Shown in pieces: positions 1 to 8,375 of a DNA stretch of 32,955 nucleotides. The position numbers and the translations under genes are program-made. The notes under the pieces are model-generated. The model had not been told where the DNA came from. It did not search any database and saw only the letters and a list, made by a program, of their open reading frames with translations. Within the stretch, counting starts at the first letter, position 1; each line of letters starts with the position of its first letter. Origin of the DNA: Niastella vici (GTDB lineage Bacteria; Bacteroidota; Bacteroidia; Chitinophagales; Chitinophagaceae); contig NZ_LVYD01000088.1 of the NCBI RefSeq assembly GCF_002077945.1, positions 1-32,955 of the forward strand, read 5' to 3'.

Positions 1-106
1 ACAATCCCCCAACTTTTTCACTTGATCCGCAACATCCCTGATCGATTACCTTAACAAAGAAGCTGCTGCCAACAACTGGTGCATTACCGTTGCAGATACC
101 ACACCT

Positions 107-1507
107 GTGTCATTGCCCGTTATCACTATTAACACCAACCGCATTCAAACCATTGTATTCAACCTGGAGAATACCCTCGAACGCAAGGAACTGATTGCCA
201 ATTCCGACCTGGTGATCTCTTTATTGCCCCCTGCCCTGCACCCGGTAATTGCCGCAGATTGCCTGCAGTATAAAAAGCATTTGCTTACGTCTGCTTCTGT
301 TGATGATTCCATAATGAGTTTACAGGATCCCATTAAACAACAGGGCTTGCTGTTCCTGTATGAAGTGGGATTGAATCCCGGTATTGACCACATGAGCGCC
401 ATACGGCAAATTCACCGTATTAAGGCCAATGGCGGTACCATCACTTCTTTCAGATCGCATTGCGGCGGTCTTATATCACCCGAAAGCGATGATAATCCCT
501 GGCATTATAAAATTACCGGCACCCCTTACAATATTGTACTGGCCGGTAAAGACGGGGCGGTATTTAAAGAGAACGGTGCAGTTTGCCAGTGGCCGTACGA
601 ACAGCTATTCGATCCCAACCGGGTAATTCATATTCCTGATCTCGGATACCTGGCCTGGTATCCCAACCGCAACTCGCTGCAGTATATGCCGCTGTACGGG
701 CTGCCCGAAGCAAGTACGTTTGTACGCACAACACTTCGTTATCCCGAGTTTTGTTTTGGCTGGAAGAATGTAGTTGAGCTGAAACTCACAGATGCCACCA
801 AACGATATCATACGAACGGCGTAACGCTTCAGGAATTCTTTCAAACGCATTTCGCCAGTCATGGCTTTAGCGAATGGATAGAAAAACAATTGACATCACG
901 TTTTGCGCAAACCAAGCAATTGCTCGAAAAGCTGCAACAACTGCTCGATGCGGAACAGGAAGCGGGGGAAGAAGAGCGAAAAGCCCTGCAGGATTTTATG
1001 ATGGTCGACAACCAGGGAAAGTTGATGGATGTGAACCTGGATTCAATAAAAACACAGGCGGCAGCTACCGTGGCCGGACAAATGCACGAAGCCAACCTGT
1101 CGATGAAACAACTTTTCTTTTTAGGAATGGATGATGACCAAACGTTCATCAACAAAGGCGAATGCAGCGCAGCAGAGGTTTTACAATTTGCGTTGGAACA
1201 AAAACTGTTGTTGCAGCCGGCAGATAAAGACCTGGTGGTGCTGCATCATGAGATCGGGTATGAGCTGGATGGCATACAACACCTAACCAGCAGCAACCTG
1301 GTTGTAAAAGGTGAGGATCATATTAAAACGGCTATGGCTAAAACAAGCGAATTACCACTGGCTATGGCCGCTAAACAAATACTGCAGGGAAATATCCGCG
1401 AAACCGGGGTGCATATTCCGGTACTATCATCTGTTTATACACCTGTTCTGCAGGAGCTGGAAACAAACGGGCTCCACTTTAATACCATTGATACCATTAT
1501 ACAATAG
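107..1507 (+). CDS. Saccharopine dehydrogenase family protein, N-terminus missing
   Basis: Saccharopine dehydrogenases interconvert saccharopine with lysine or glutamate semialdehyde in cytoplasmic lysine metabolism. Family landmarks seen are ADLVISLLPP-like text near residues 33-42, GLNPGIDHMSA near 89-99, SHCGGLISPESDDNPWHYK near 117-135, and a C-terminal LPLAMAAK/GVHIPVLSSVYTPVLQEL block. The only available start is GTG at 107. In the same frame, family-like sequence (SATSLIDYL... then TVADTT) begins at base 26, just after an in-frame TGA at 23-25, and there is no ATG between. The glycine-rich GAGK segment that should precede SATS, forming the first strand of the Rossmann fold, is absent in all three frames. 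The gene is therefore N-terminally truncated, disrupted, or cut by a sequence junction near base 25. A product starting at 107 would probably bind NAD(P) poorly. The 3' end overlaps the convergent DUF1501 gene by 11 bp. Family call is sure; intactness is doubtful. Confidence 0.8.
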   Translation: MSLPVITINTNRIQTIVFNLENTLERKELIANSDLVISLLPPALHPVIAADCLQYKKHLLTSASVDDSIMSLQDPIKQQGLLFLYEVGLNPGIDHMSAIRQIHRIKANGGTITSFRSHCGGLISPESDDNPWHYKITGTPYNIVLAGKDGAVFKENGAVCQWPYEQLFDPNRVIHIPDLGYLAWYPNRNSLQYMPLYGLPEASTFVRTTLRYPEFCFGWKNVVELKLTDATKRYHTNGVTLQEFFQTHFASHGFSEWIEKQLTSRFAQTKQLLEKLQQLLDAEQEAGEEERKALQDFMMVDNQGKLMDVNLDSIKTQAAATVAGQMHEANLSMKQLFFLGMDDDQTFINKGECSAAEVLQFALEQKLLLQPADKDLVVLHHEIGYELDGIQHLTSSNLVVKGEDHIKTAMAKTSELPLAMAAKQILQGNIRETGVHIPVLSSVYTPVLQELETNGLHFNTIDTIIQ

Positions 1508-2777
1508 GAACGGTGGCAAAATTACCCATCAGGATCTCCTGTACTTCACTGGCCGGCATGTTGAACCAGTTTTGCAATACCGAGGTATATAATGAACGAA
1601 AGTCGTACTGCATAGGTACATTATCGTTCACTGTTACGGTTGAAGGAATTACGGGGTTGGAACCGATTATGCCCGCCTTTATGCTATTCCCGAAATAGAA
1701 TACCGGGGCCGCCGCCCCATGATCGGTACCGCCGCTGGCATTGCTTTTTATTCTTCGGCCGAACTCGGAGAAGGTCATACCCATAACCCGGTTATCAATT
1801 TGCAGGAACTGCAGATCGCTCATAAAAGCGCCAATGGCTTCTGATACGCGCTGTAACAGCTTCGCATGAGTTCCGGTGGTAGTATCGGTTTCGGTTTGTT
1901 TGGCATGCGTATCAAAACTACCGGTGCTTACCAAGTACACTTTTGTTTTTAAGCCCCCGGCTATCAGGCGCGCCACGATCTTTAACTGATCGGCCAGAGG
2001 ATTTTTACCGGCGGCCGGGTAAGCAGGCGACTGTGTTGGCACTTTCTGTGCCGCGTTCTTTATTACAGTAGCATATTGATCGGTCTTCTGGCTCATGAGC
2101 TCAATATAATCGAGCTGTTCGCCCCAACGCGAATTGGCATTCACATTCACTTTTCCTTCTACCAGTTTATAAAAACCTGCAGGATTGCTGATTGCCATTC
2201 CCATGGTAAACAAAGGCCCCTGCAATACGGTTGACACCACCGACCCTACCTGTATGGCCAGCGGATCGGGCATGGCTTCATTGGGAAAATTATCGGGGAA
2301 CTGCGGAAATACATCATGCAGAAAACGGCCGGCCCAGCCCGACGACACTACTTTATCACTGTCTGACCCGGTCATCCAGATATCGGTTGCCCTGAAATGT
2401 GAGAAATTGGGTTTGGGGTAACTCACTGCCTGCACCACGCCGAGTTTGCCCTCATTGAACAGTTGCTGCATATTTGCCAATGCGGGGTTGAAAGCAGTTG
2501 CATCGAACCCGTTCAACTTAAGCACTTTTTCCTGAGGCAAAAAGATATTCGGCCTCGCTGCTGTATAAGCACTGTATTGATCGAAGGGAATTACCGTATT
2601 GATGCCATCGTTGCCACCCGCCAGTTGAATAAGCACCAGCACGCGGTCGTCGTTCAGTACGGCATGCTTAGCATGTACAGCCGGTGTACCCGCCAGTGCT
2701 TTCAGCGAAATGCCGTGCAGGAAGGAGGGCAATACCACGCCCGTTATAGTATCCCGTAAAAATTTTCTTCTTTTCAT
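1497..2777 (-). CDS. DUF1501 domain protein with twin-arginine signal
   Basis: This 426-residue protein begins MKRRKFLRDT followed by a hydrophobic stretch ending near ALAG, a twin-arginine type signal, so export of a folded protein is likely. The body matches the DUF1501 family: VLVLIQLAGGNDGINTVIPF near residues 47-66, GSFDTHAKQ near 285-293, and FSEFGRRIKSNASGGTDHGAAAP near 333-355. The GTDHG segment with conserved Asp/His residues resembles alkaline phosphatase/sulfatase-fold proteins, but activity is unproven. It lies 10 bp downstream of the DUF1800 gene in the same direction, and DUF1501/DUF1800 pairs are a recurrent couple in Bacteroidota, Planctomycetota and Proteobacteria. The two proteins probably act together outside the cytoplasm. 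Function is unknown. Confidence 0.93.
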   Translation of the reverse strand: MKRRKFLRDTITGVVLPSFLHGISLKALAGTPAVHAKHAVLNDDRVLVLIQLAGGNDGINTVIPFDQYSAYTAARPNIFLPQEKVLKLNGFDATAFNPALANMQQLFNEGKLGVVQAVSYPKPNFSHFRATDIWMTGSDSDKVVSSGWAGRFLHDVFPQFPDNFPNEAMPDPLAIQVGSVVSTVLQGPLFTMGMAISNPAGFYKLVEGKVNVNANSRWGEQLDYIELMSQKTDQYATVIKNAAQKVPTQSPAYPAAGKNPLADQLKIVARLIAGGLKTKVYLVSTGSFDTHAKQTETDTTTGTHAKLLQRVSEAIGAFMSDLQFLQIDNRVMGMTFSEFGRRIKSNASGGTDHGAAAPVFYFGNSIKAGIIGSNPVIPSTVTVNDNVPMQYDFRSLYTSVLQNWFNMPASEVQEILMGNFATVPIV

Positions 2778-2787
2778 AGTTGAGGTT

Positions 2788-4428
2788 TTACATTAACTGG
2801 TATTGGGGCAGGCTCATCATGTATTTCAACAGGCTCTTCAATTTATTGGTAACGTTCTTTGCGTTGGCTGCATCGGCGGGGTTCTCCTGCAATTTGGCCC
2901 AGGCATCCGTCCAGTAATGATCACTGGCCATGCCCTGCAAACCCTGCAGCAGAATGCCGGTTTTCATATACTGTTTTTCTTCAACCGGCAACTCAACAGC
3001 GTACAACAGTGAAGCCAGCTCGTCGATCAGTTTATTGGGATCACCGGGGGCCGATAATAGCTTAGCATATTGAACCGGATCAATCAAAATTTTCTTTCCG
3101 TTGCGCGCAAAACCATTGTTCAACATGCGGTCGGTAAATGCGGTGCGCTTGGGCAGGGTATCGGAACTGATCCAGGATTTATCATACAAAGGTTCCTGGT
3201 ACCAGGCGGGCCAGCCGGCTACATTGGGCGGGTCGCCGATATTCTGTTGCATTTGCGATGCAGTGATCTGGATATTGCCCCACAAGCCATATTGATCAGC
3301 GAAACTGTCATCTCCAGGAAAAACAATATCATATTCACGGCACAGTCCAACCGCAAAATCAACCGGACTTTTTATAATACCGCCGCGGTTGCCCAGGTCA
3401 TAGAAATGCCGGCTGCTGAATAGTTTTTCCAGCACCGGTTTTATTTCATAATTGTTTTCGCGAAAAATATGGGCGAGGGGTTCAATCACCGTTTTTTCGG
3501 TGGCCTCATCTATCTGATGATATACAAAAAAGCGATACAATTTGCGACAAATGAAGCGGGATACTTCATCTTGTTGAAAAATAAGGTCGAGCATTTCATC
3601 CAGTTCTCCCTCCCCTTCTTTTCCTTTACGTCCTTTTATGACCTGGTTATTATAAAAAGCACTGAATTGTTTATCTCTTTCATCGTGACGGCCGGCATCA
3701 AAAATACCATGTACATCGGGCAACGATTTGTTCTCGATGCGAAAACCAGTAAGTACTCTTGCGGCGGCTTTTACATCGGCTTCGGTATAATGCGAGCCCG
3801 GCCCCTTGCCTACTGTAAACAATTCCTGCAGTTCGCGGCCATAATTTTCATCAGGCGCTTTTTTTGTATTGGCATTTCCGTTCAGGTATTTGAGCATGGC
3901 CGCATCAACCGTAACGGCCCGCACCATGGCTTTAAAATTTCCCAGGGCATATTGCCGCAACAGGATGTTGTGTTTATAGATGAAAGTGGGGTTGTCGACC
4001 GTATTGGTTTCGGTAGCAAAATGATTATGCCAGAAGAGCACCATTTTTTCGCGCAGGGTGCGTTGCTGGTTGATCATGCAGCCCAGCCACCAGGCCTTGA
4101 AAGAATTTCTGCGGCGGCCACTGTTCATTCCGCTTACTTTGGTGGCAGTTATCCAGGTAGCGCCGGGTTGAATTTCTTCATCCGTGTATTTATCGTCGTT
4201 ATAATTATTGACTGGGGGAGCCGGAACCGGTTCTTCAGTATACAGCAACTGGTGTATGGTACGCCGGAGCGATTGCGAAGCAAAATGATCTATATCTTCT
4301 TTCCTGGCACCGAACTGGGTTCTTTTCAGCAAATGTTTTACTTCGGGCTCTTTCCATTTGCCTTTGTATTTTTTCAAGGATGTTGTTACGGAAGGAATTG
4401 CCATTGCATGCAATTTTTGGTACATCAT
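2788..4428 (-). CDS. DUF1800 domain protein
   Basis: This protein of up to 546 residues matches DUF1800: HLLKRTQFGARKEDID near residues 32-47, KMVLFWHNHFATE near 127-139, YGRELQELFTVG near 195-206, a RKLYRFFVYHQID helix near 290-305, and NIGDPPNVAGWPAW near 404-417. These are the usual family landmarks. The first ATG gives MMYQKLHAMAIPS; the ATG of residue 9 (base 4404) is an equally plausible start because family homology begins soon after it, and no Shine-Dalgarno sequence separates the two. No clear signal peptide is visible. It is the first gene of a two-gene unit with the DUF1501 gene, behind a Bacteroidota-type promoter at 4460-4490. The biochemical role is unknown. Confidence 0.92.
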   Translation of the reverse strand: MMYQKLHAMAIPSVTTSLKKYKGKWKEPEVKHLLKRTQFGARKEDIDHFASQSLRRTIHQLLYTEEPVPAPPVNNYNDDKYTDEEIQPGATWITATKVSGMNSGRRRNSFKAWWLGCMINQQRTLREKMVLFWHNHFATETNTVDNPTFIYKHNILLRQYALGNFKAMVRAVTVDAAMLKYLNGNANTKKAPDENYGRELQELFTVGKGPGSHYTEADVKAAARVLTGFRIENKSLPDVHGIFDAGRHDERDKQFSAFYNNQVIKGRKGKEGEGELDEMLDLIFQQDEVSRFICRKLYRFFVYHQIDEATEKTVIEPLAHIFRENNYEIKPVLEKLFSSRHFYDLGNRGGIIKSPVDFAVGLCREYDIVFPGDDSFADQYGLWGNIQITASQMQQNIGDPPNVAGWPAWYQEPLYDKSWISSDTLPKRTAFTDRMLNNGFARNGKKILIDPVQYAKLLSAPGDPNKLIDELASLLYAVELPVEEKQYMKTGILLQGLQGMASDHYWTDAWAKLQENPADAANAKNVTNKLKSLLKYMMSLPQYQLM

Positions 4429-4459
4429 CTAAACTATGCAAAATTGCTACCACTTGCCA

Positions 4460-4490
4460 CAAAAATATGTGAACGAAATGTTATGAGCAA
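4460..4490 (-). promoter_or_regulatory. Bacteroidota-type promoter for the DUF1800/DUF1501 unit
   Basis: On the minus strand a TTG (4490-4488) is followed after exactly 20 bases by TATTTTTG (4467-4460), matching the Bacteroidota primary sigma factor pattern TTG-N17-23-TAnnTTTG. Transcription would start near 4453, giving a leader of about 25 nt to the first ATG at 4428. This was found by eye and is not experimentally supported. Confidence 0.55.
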
Positions 4491-4544
4491 TGACAATCCT
4501 GATTAAAATATGGTGAACGGCGCTTGCGTTTTTTTGCGGGCGAA

Positions 4545-5231
4545 CTAGTTTTTTAACAAGGTGATCAGGTCCTGTACCCCTAATGTAGCCGGTTTTTCAA
4601 TATTGGTTACGTTCATTACCGATGAGGTATTGGGGATCACCTTATCGATCACATATTTGGGTATTTCCATAGGTGCATAATTCACCAGGCCCGCGGCCGG
4701 GTATACCACCAGGGAAGTGCCAACGACCACAAAAATATCGGCGCTTAGTACTACAGGAATGGCCCGTTGTATCATAGGCACTTCTTCTTCGAACCATACA
4801 ATATGTGGCCGTAATTGGGCGCCATCTGCGGCTTTGTCGCCCAGGTTGATATCGCCTTTGATATCATACACCAGCGATTCATCATGCTCGCTGCGCATTT
4901 TGAATATTTCCCCGTGTAAATGCAGTATTTTTTTAGAGCCTGCGCGTTCGTGCAGGTCATCAATATTCTGGGTGATGATAGTTACGTCAAAATCATCCTG
5001 CAGCTGGGCCAAACCGAAATGGGCCGCATTGGGTGCTGCATCGAGTACATTTTTACGGCGCTGGTTGTAAAATTCCAGCACCAGGGCCGGATCCTTTTTC
5101 CAGGCGCGTGGGGTAGCCACATCCCTTACATCATATCCTTCCCATAAACCATCGCTGTCACGAAAAGTTTTCAATCCGCTTTCGGCGCTTATACCTGCGC
5201 CGGTTAATACTACGATCTTCTTTTTGCTCAT
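4545..5231 (-). CDS. SIR2-family NAD-dependent protein deacylase (class III-like sirtuin)
   Basis: Sirtuins remove acyl groups from lysine using NAD+. Seen here: the NAD-binding GAGISAESGL (residues 11-20), TQNIDDLHERAG (87-98), the catalytic histidine in HLHGE (H106), and late VVGTSLVVYPAAG. Y55 and R58 in FYNQR form the Y-x-x-R pair that marks class III sirtuins (SIRT5, E. coli CobB), which prefer succinyl and malonyl lysines. The length of 228 residues is usual. The two CxxC pairs of the classical zinc ribbon are absent: residues 107-155 hold no cysteine, so this module is zinc-free or reduced. On the minus strand TAAATTTG (5243-5236) sits only 5 bases before the ATG, so a very short leader is possible. 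The gene stands alone between the DUF1800 promoter and a structured spacer. Confidence 0.93.
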   Translation of the reverse strand: MSKKKIVVLTGAGISAESGLKTFRDSDGLWEGYDVRDVATPRAWKKDPALVLEFYNQRRKNVLDAAPNAAHFGLAQLQDDFDVTIITQNIDDLHERAGSKKILHLHGEIFKMRSEHDESLVYDIKGDINLGDKAADGAQLRPHIVWFEEEVPMIQRAIPVVLSADIFVVVGTSLVVYPAAGLVNYAPMEIPKYVIDKVIPNTSSVMNVTNIEKPATLGVQDLITLLKN

Positions 5232-5254
5232 AATTCAAATTTATAAAAAAAAGT

Positions 5255-5390
5255 AAAGGGTGGGTCGCTCTCAAATGAGCGTCTCACTCTGGGGATCGTT
5301 AAGATGATGGGTGACCCACCATAAAAGCGGGTGAGCCCCATTAGTGAAGCCCACCCTTTGCGACTCATCAGTAAGAAGGGTGAGCCTCTA
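5255..5390. repeat. Spacer dense in inverted and direct repeats
   Basis: AAAGGGTGGG (5255-5264) is the exact complement of CCCACCCTTT (5350-5359). Between them lie a CGCTC/GAGCG stem with a 6-nt loop (5266-5281), GGGTGACCC (5309-5317) and GGGTGAGCC (5329-5337); GGGTGAGCC recurs at 5378-5386. Read on the minus strand, the outer 10-bp stem would close a branched structure and be followed by a T-rich run (5252-5243). It lies between the end of the DUF4349 gene and the start of the sirtuin gene, so it could be a terminator, a structured leader or a small RNA. No coding potential was seen. Confidence 0.5.
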
Positions 5391-5441
5391 CTTATTGTAA
5401 AGACCCAGCCCTTTGAGAACCCTATTTAGAACACTACTAGA

Positions 5442-6401
5442 CTATTTTTCCACTGCGCTCTGCGGCGCCGGGCTTACGGCCTGCTGCCCGTTTTTTGATT
5501 TCGCTCTCCATCTCCTGAAGCCCCACCAAACGCCACCTAACAAAAACCACAATGGCCATAAGTTCAGTACCACTATCAGCACTTCTCCCAGCCAATCCAT
5601 TCCATCGCGCAATGCATTTAACACCCTTTGCCCAAAGCCCGGATTAAGCCCCTCCACTGCCGCTGCATTCAACACTTCATAAAAGGTTAATTGTATAGTG
5701 CTGTAGGCTGCTGCATGGGTGAGATAGCTCACCCGGCCGGCGCCTGCTTCAATTTCTTCCTGGATGTTATTTATTTCCCCCTGCACCTTTAGTATATCTT
5801 CCATGTTTTTGGCCTGCTTCAATAAATCGAGGTAGCGTAACCTGATCTGCCGTTTGGCTTCTGTTCTGGAACGGGTATCTATTACTTCGCCGGTTACATC
5901 CTGCGATGTAATTTTTTGCGTTACCACATTATCATCTTTGGTGGTTGTTATTGATTTTACCAGGTTATCAAACTGATCAACAGGCACCTTGATGGTTACT
6001 ATGTTCTCAATCTTGTAATCCGATTTATTTTGCTCTTCTTCGGCCACATAACCACCGGTTTGCTTTACCTGATCGTGTACAAAATCGTTGAACGTTTTAT
6101 GATTCTTAGCTTCAACGGTCAAGGTGGCGTTCTTGATGATCTTTTTATCCCAGTCAATATTTGGCGCAGGAGTTGATGAGGGCGGTTGTTGTTTCCTTAC
6201 TTCGTTTTCCTCTGCCGGGGCAGGCGCCGTAGTGTCGGTAACACCATAATTGTTTTTATAGTCAGCACCAGCCGGCATTTTTTCGGTATTAGCCGTTGCC
6301 ATATCAAGCGTTTTTGCTTCGGAGCCGCTATTATTACAAGCTATAAAGCATGTCAGCAATATTGATGTTACCAATACCACTGGTTTATTAGGAGAAAGCA
6401 T
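5442..6401 (-). CDS. DUF4349 domain lipoprotein
   Basis: The 319-residue protein starts with a lipoprotein signal (hydrophobic run, then FIAC with the lipid-bearing Cys at 22) and an acidic, proline-containing linker to about residue 80. The DUF4349 region follows: IIKNATLTVEAKNH near 89-102, GGYVAEEEQN near 116-125, TIKVPVDQFDNLV near 136-148, an amphipathic charged helix near 178-220 (probable coiled coil), and STIQLTFYE near 234-242. A single transmembrane helix at about 272-294 is followed by a basic tail. The family is usually a membrane-anchored envelope protein of unknown function. The gene begins 24 bp after the VWA lipoprotein gene and is probably cotranscribed with it. Confidence 0.92.
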   Translation of the reverse strand: MLSPNKPVVLVTSILLTCFIACNNSGSEAKTLDMATANTEKMPAGADYKNNYGVTDTTAPAPAEENEVRKQQPPSSTPAPNIDWDKKIIKNATLTVEAKNHKTFNDFVHDQVKQTGGYVAEEEQNKSDYKIENIVTIKVPVDQFDNLVKSITTTKDDNVVTQKITSQDVTGEVIDTRSRTEAKRQIRLRYLDLLKQAKNMEDILKVQGEINNIQEEIEAGAGRVSYLTHAAAYSTIQLTFYEVLNAAAVEGLNPGFGQRVLNALRDGMDWLGEVLIVVLNLWPLWFLLGGVWWGFRRWRAKSKNGQQAVSPAPQSAVEK

Positions 6402-6425
6402 GATACAATTTTTAATTTTTTTATC

Positions 6426-8123
6426 TTATTTTTTAGCTGTCAGTGAACCTGCTGCCTGCACAAGCGTAATAAATTCCTGGCGATAGCCATTGGCATCAGC
6501 TCCTTTGGCGCCTTTGGCTAAACTTATCACCTGTTGAAAAGAAGCGTTTTGTTTGAATTCGGAGTTGCGCAACAACATACCGAATGCAGCCACGGCTGCA
6601 GAGAACCGGAAATTATCAGATGTACTGGCGAGCGCCAGATGCGAATCTGTTACCGGGTGAACGATGAGTTTGCTCACATCGCCATCAGGTTTTTTATAGC
6701 GCAATTTGATCGTCATCAGTTCATCGCCACCACTGGTAGCCGTACTGTTTTTAGCCGGCTGGTATTTAAGCGGGTCTACATTGGCAATGAATTCGCTTTT
6801 CACGCCTACCGGTATCACTTCATACAAAGCTGTTACGGTATGGCCAGAACCAAGTTCGCCCGCATCCTTTTTATCGTCATTAAAATCTTCCGCAGCCAGT
6901 ACGCGGTTTTCATAACCGATGAGTCGGTAAGCCTGTACTTTGGCCGGATTGAATTCGATCTGGACCTTTACATCCTTGGCAATGGTGAACAGGGTGCTGG
7001 CAAATTCAGACACCAGTACTTTGCGTGCTTCGTTGATATTATCGATGTATGAATGGTTGCCGTTCCCTTTATCGGCCAGCTGTTGCATTTTATTATCCTT
7101 GTAATTCCCCATGCCATAGCCCAGTACACTCAGGAAGATGCCGCTTTTTCTTTCCTTTTCAATTAGGGTAACCAGTTCATCATCGCTGCTGAGGCCCACA
7201 TTGAAATCGCCATCGGTGGCCAGAATGATGCGATTATTGCCCCCTTTTATAAAATTGTCACGGGCTACCTTATAAGCGAGTTGAATGCCTTCACCACCGG
7301 CGGTGGAACCACCTGCTTCGAGCTGATCGATGGCTTCTTTTATGGCCGTTTTATTGGTTCCACTGGTTGGCGGCAAAACCAGTCCGGCATTACCTGCATA
7401 TACGACAATGGCCACTTTATCGTCGGGGCGCAACTGATCGGCCAGTAATTTCATGGACGCTTTCACCAGGGTTAATTTGTTCTCATCCTGCATAGAACCC
7501 GATACATCGATCAGGAATACAATATTGGCATTGGGTAAATGTTGAACCGGGATTTCTTTTCCCTGTAACCCGATATGCACCAGGCGGTGCTGGGGACTCC
7601 AGGGGCATTCAGATAACTCGGTATTTACAGTGAATGGATCATCGTTCTGTGGTTGCGGATAGGTATAATCGAAATAATTGATCATTTCCTCAATACGAAC
7701 GGCGCCGGGCGGTGGTATGCTGCCGTTATTGATAAACCGGCGCACATTGCTGTAAGCGGCTTCATCTACGTCGATTGAGAAAGTAGACAAGGGGTTTTGC
7801 GTAGCCGCCAGAAACCTGTTCTCTACTATATTATTATAATCTTCGGTGTTGAAAGGTTTTTCTTCTTCTTTCGCTTCGGGCGGGGGTGGCACTTCATCAT
7901 TATCTACTGAACCATCCTGCACTACGAGCTTTTTACTTTCGATGACAGCAGGCGAACCAGGCTGTGCAGGCGCAGGCTGCGCCTGGGGTTGAACCAGCAT
8001 CACATCGGCGGTATTCGCTTGTTTCGATTCACTATCAGCAGAGGAAGATTTTCCGGATTGATCGTTACAGGCAATAAAGAGCCACAGCAGCAATGCTGCC
8101 AGCAGTTGACATATAAATTTCAT
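6426..8123 (-). CDS. VWA-domain lipoprotein (YfbK-like, with DUF3520 C-terminus)
   Basis: This 565-residue protein has a lipoprotein signal (LFIAC, Cys19), then a low-complexity Ser/Gln/Pro/Glu linker including PPPPEAKEEEK near residues 79-89. An N-terminal von Willebrand-associated domain follows (STFSIDVDEAAYSNVRRF near 113-130; IPPPGAVRIEEMINYFDY near 136-153). The VWA domain starts near 198, with the metal-ion site D206-x-S208-x-S210, a GGSTAGGEG turn and ATDGDFN. The C-terminal third matches DUF3520. This is the architecture of E. coli YfbK-type surface VWA proteins. The intact MIDAS residues imply metal-dependent ligand binding. It is the first gene of an operon with the DUF4349 lipoprotein, and both products should be lipid-anchored in the envelope. 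The ligand is unknown. Confidence 0.93.
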   Translation of the reverse strand: MKFICQLLAALLLWLFIACNDQSGKSSSADSESKQANTADVMLVQPQAQPAPAQPGSPAVIESKKLVVQDGSVDNDEVPPPPEAKEEEKPFNTEDYNNIVENRFLAATQNPLSTFSIDVDEAAYSNVRRFINNGSIPPPGAVRIEEMINYFDYTYPQPQNDDPFTVNTELSECPWSPQHRLVHIGLQGKEIPVQHLPNANIVFLIDVSGSMQDENKLTLVKASMKLLADQLRPDDKVAIVVYAGNAGLVLPPTSGTNKTAIKEAIDQLEAGGSTAGGEGIQLAYKVARDNFIKGGNNRIILATDGDFNVGLSSDDELVTLIEKERKSGIFLSVLGYGMGNYKDNKMQQLADKGNGNHSYIDNINEARKVLVSEFASTLFTIAKDVKVQIEFNPAKVQAYRLIGYENRVLAAEDFNDDKKDAGELGSGHTVTALYEVIPVGVKSEFIANVDPLKYQPAKNSTATSGGDELMTIKLRYKKPDGDVSKLIVHPVTDSHLALASTSDNFRFSAAVAAFGMLLRNSEFKQNASFQQVISLAKGAKGADANGYRQEFITLVQAAGSLTAKK

Positions 8124-8375
8124 GACTATGATTATTTAGGGATGCGTAGTAATTAGATGCAGATCGTTGAGAATTACATAAAGTAAGGGAAAGGAAATTT
8201 AAGTGGTCCTGGTAGTTTGTCAGGGATCTTGTTCGTTAGTTCAATAGCATAGTAAACCGGGGAGCCCCGAACAGTTGTTGTTGGCATGGCAATATGTTTT
8301 AGGCATAGATGTACTGATTAATTACACCATACCTAAAAAGGTAACCTCAAAAAAATGTTAAAGGAATTTACAGGC

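Noticed and set aside
3469..4506. A 345-codon plus-strand open frame opposite the DUF1800 gene
   Set aside because: It is the antisense shadow of a clearly recognisable family gene and has no domain of its own.
8258..8269. CGGGGAGCCCCG dyad upstream of the VWA gene
   Set aside because: It is a short isolated palindrome with a 2-base centre, and no second copy or promoter element aligns with it.
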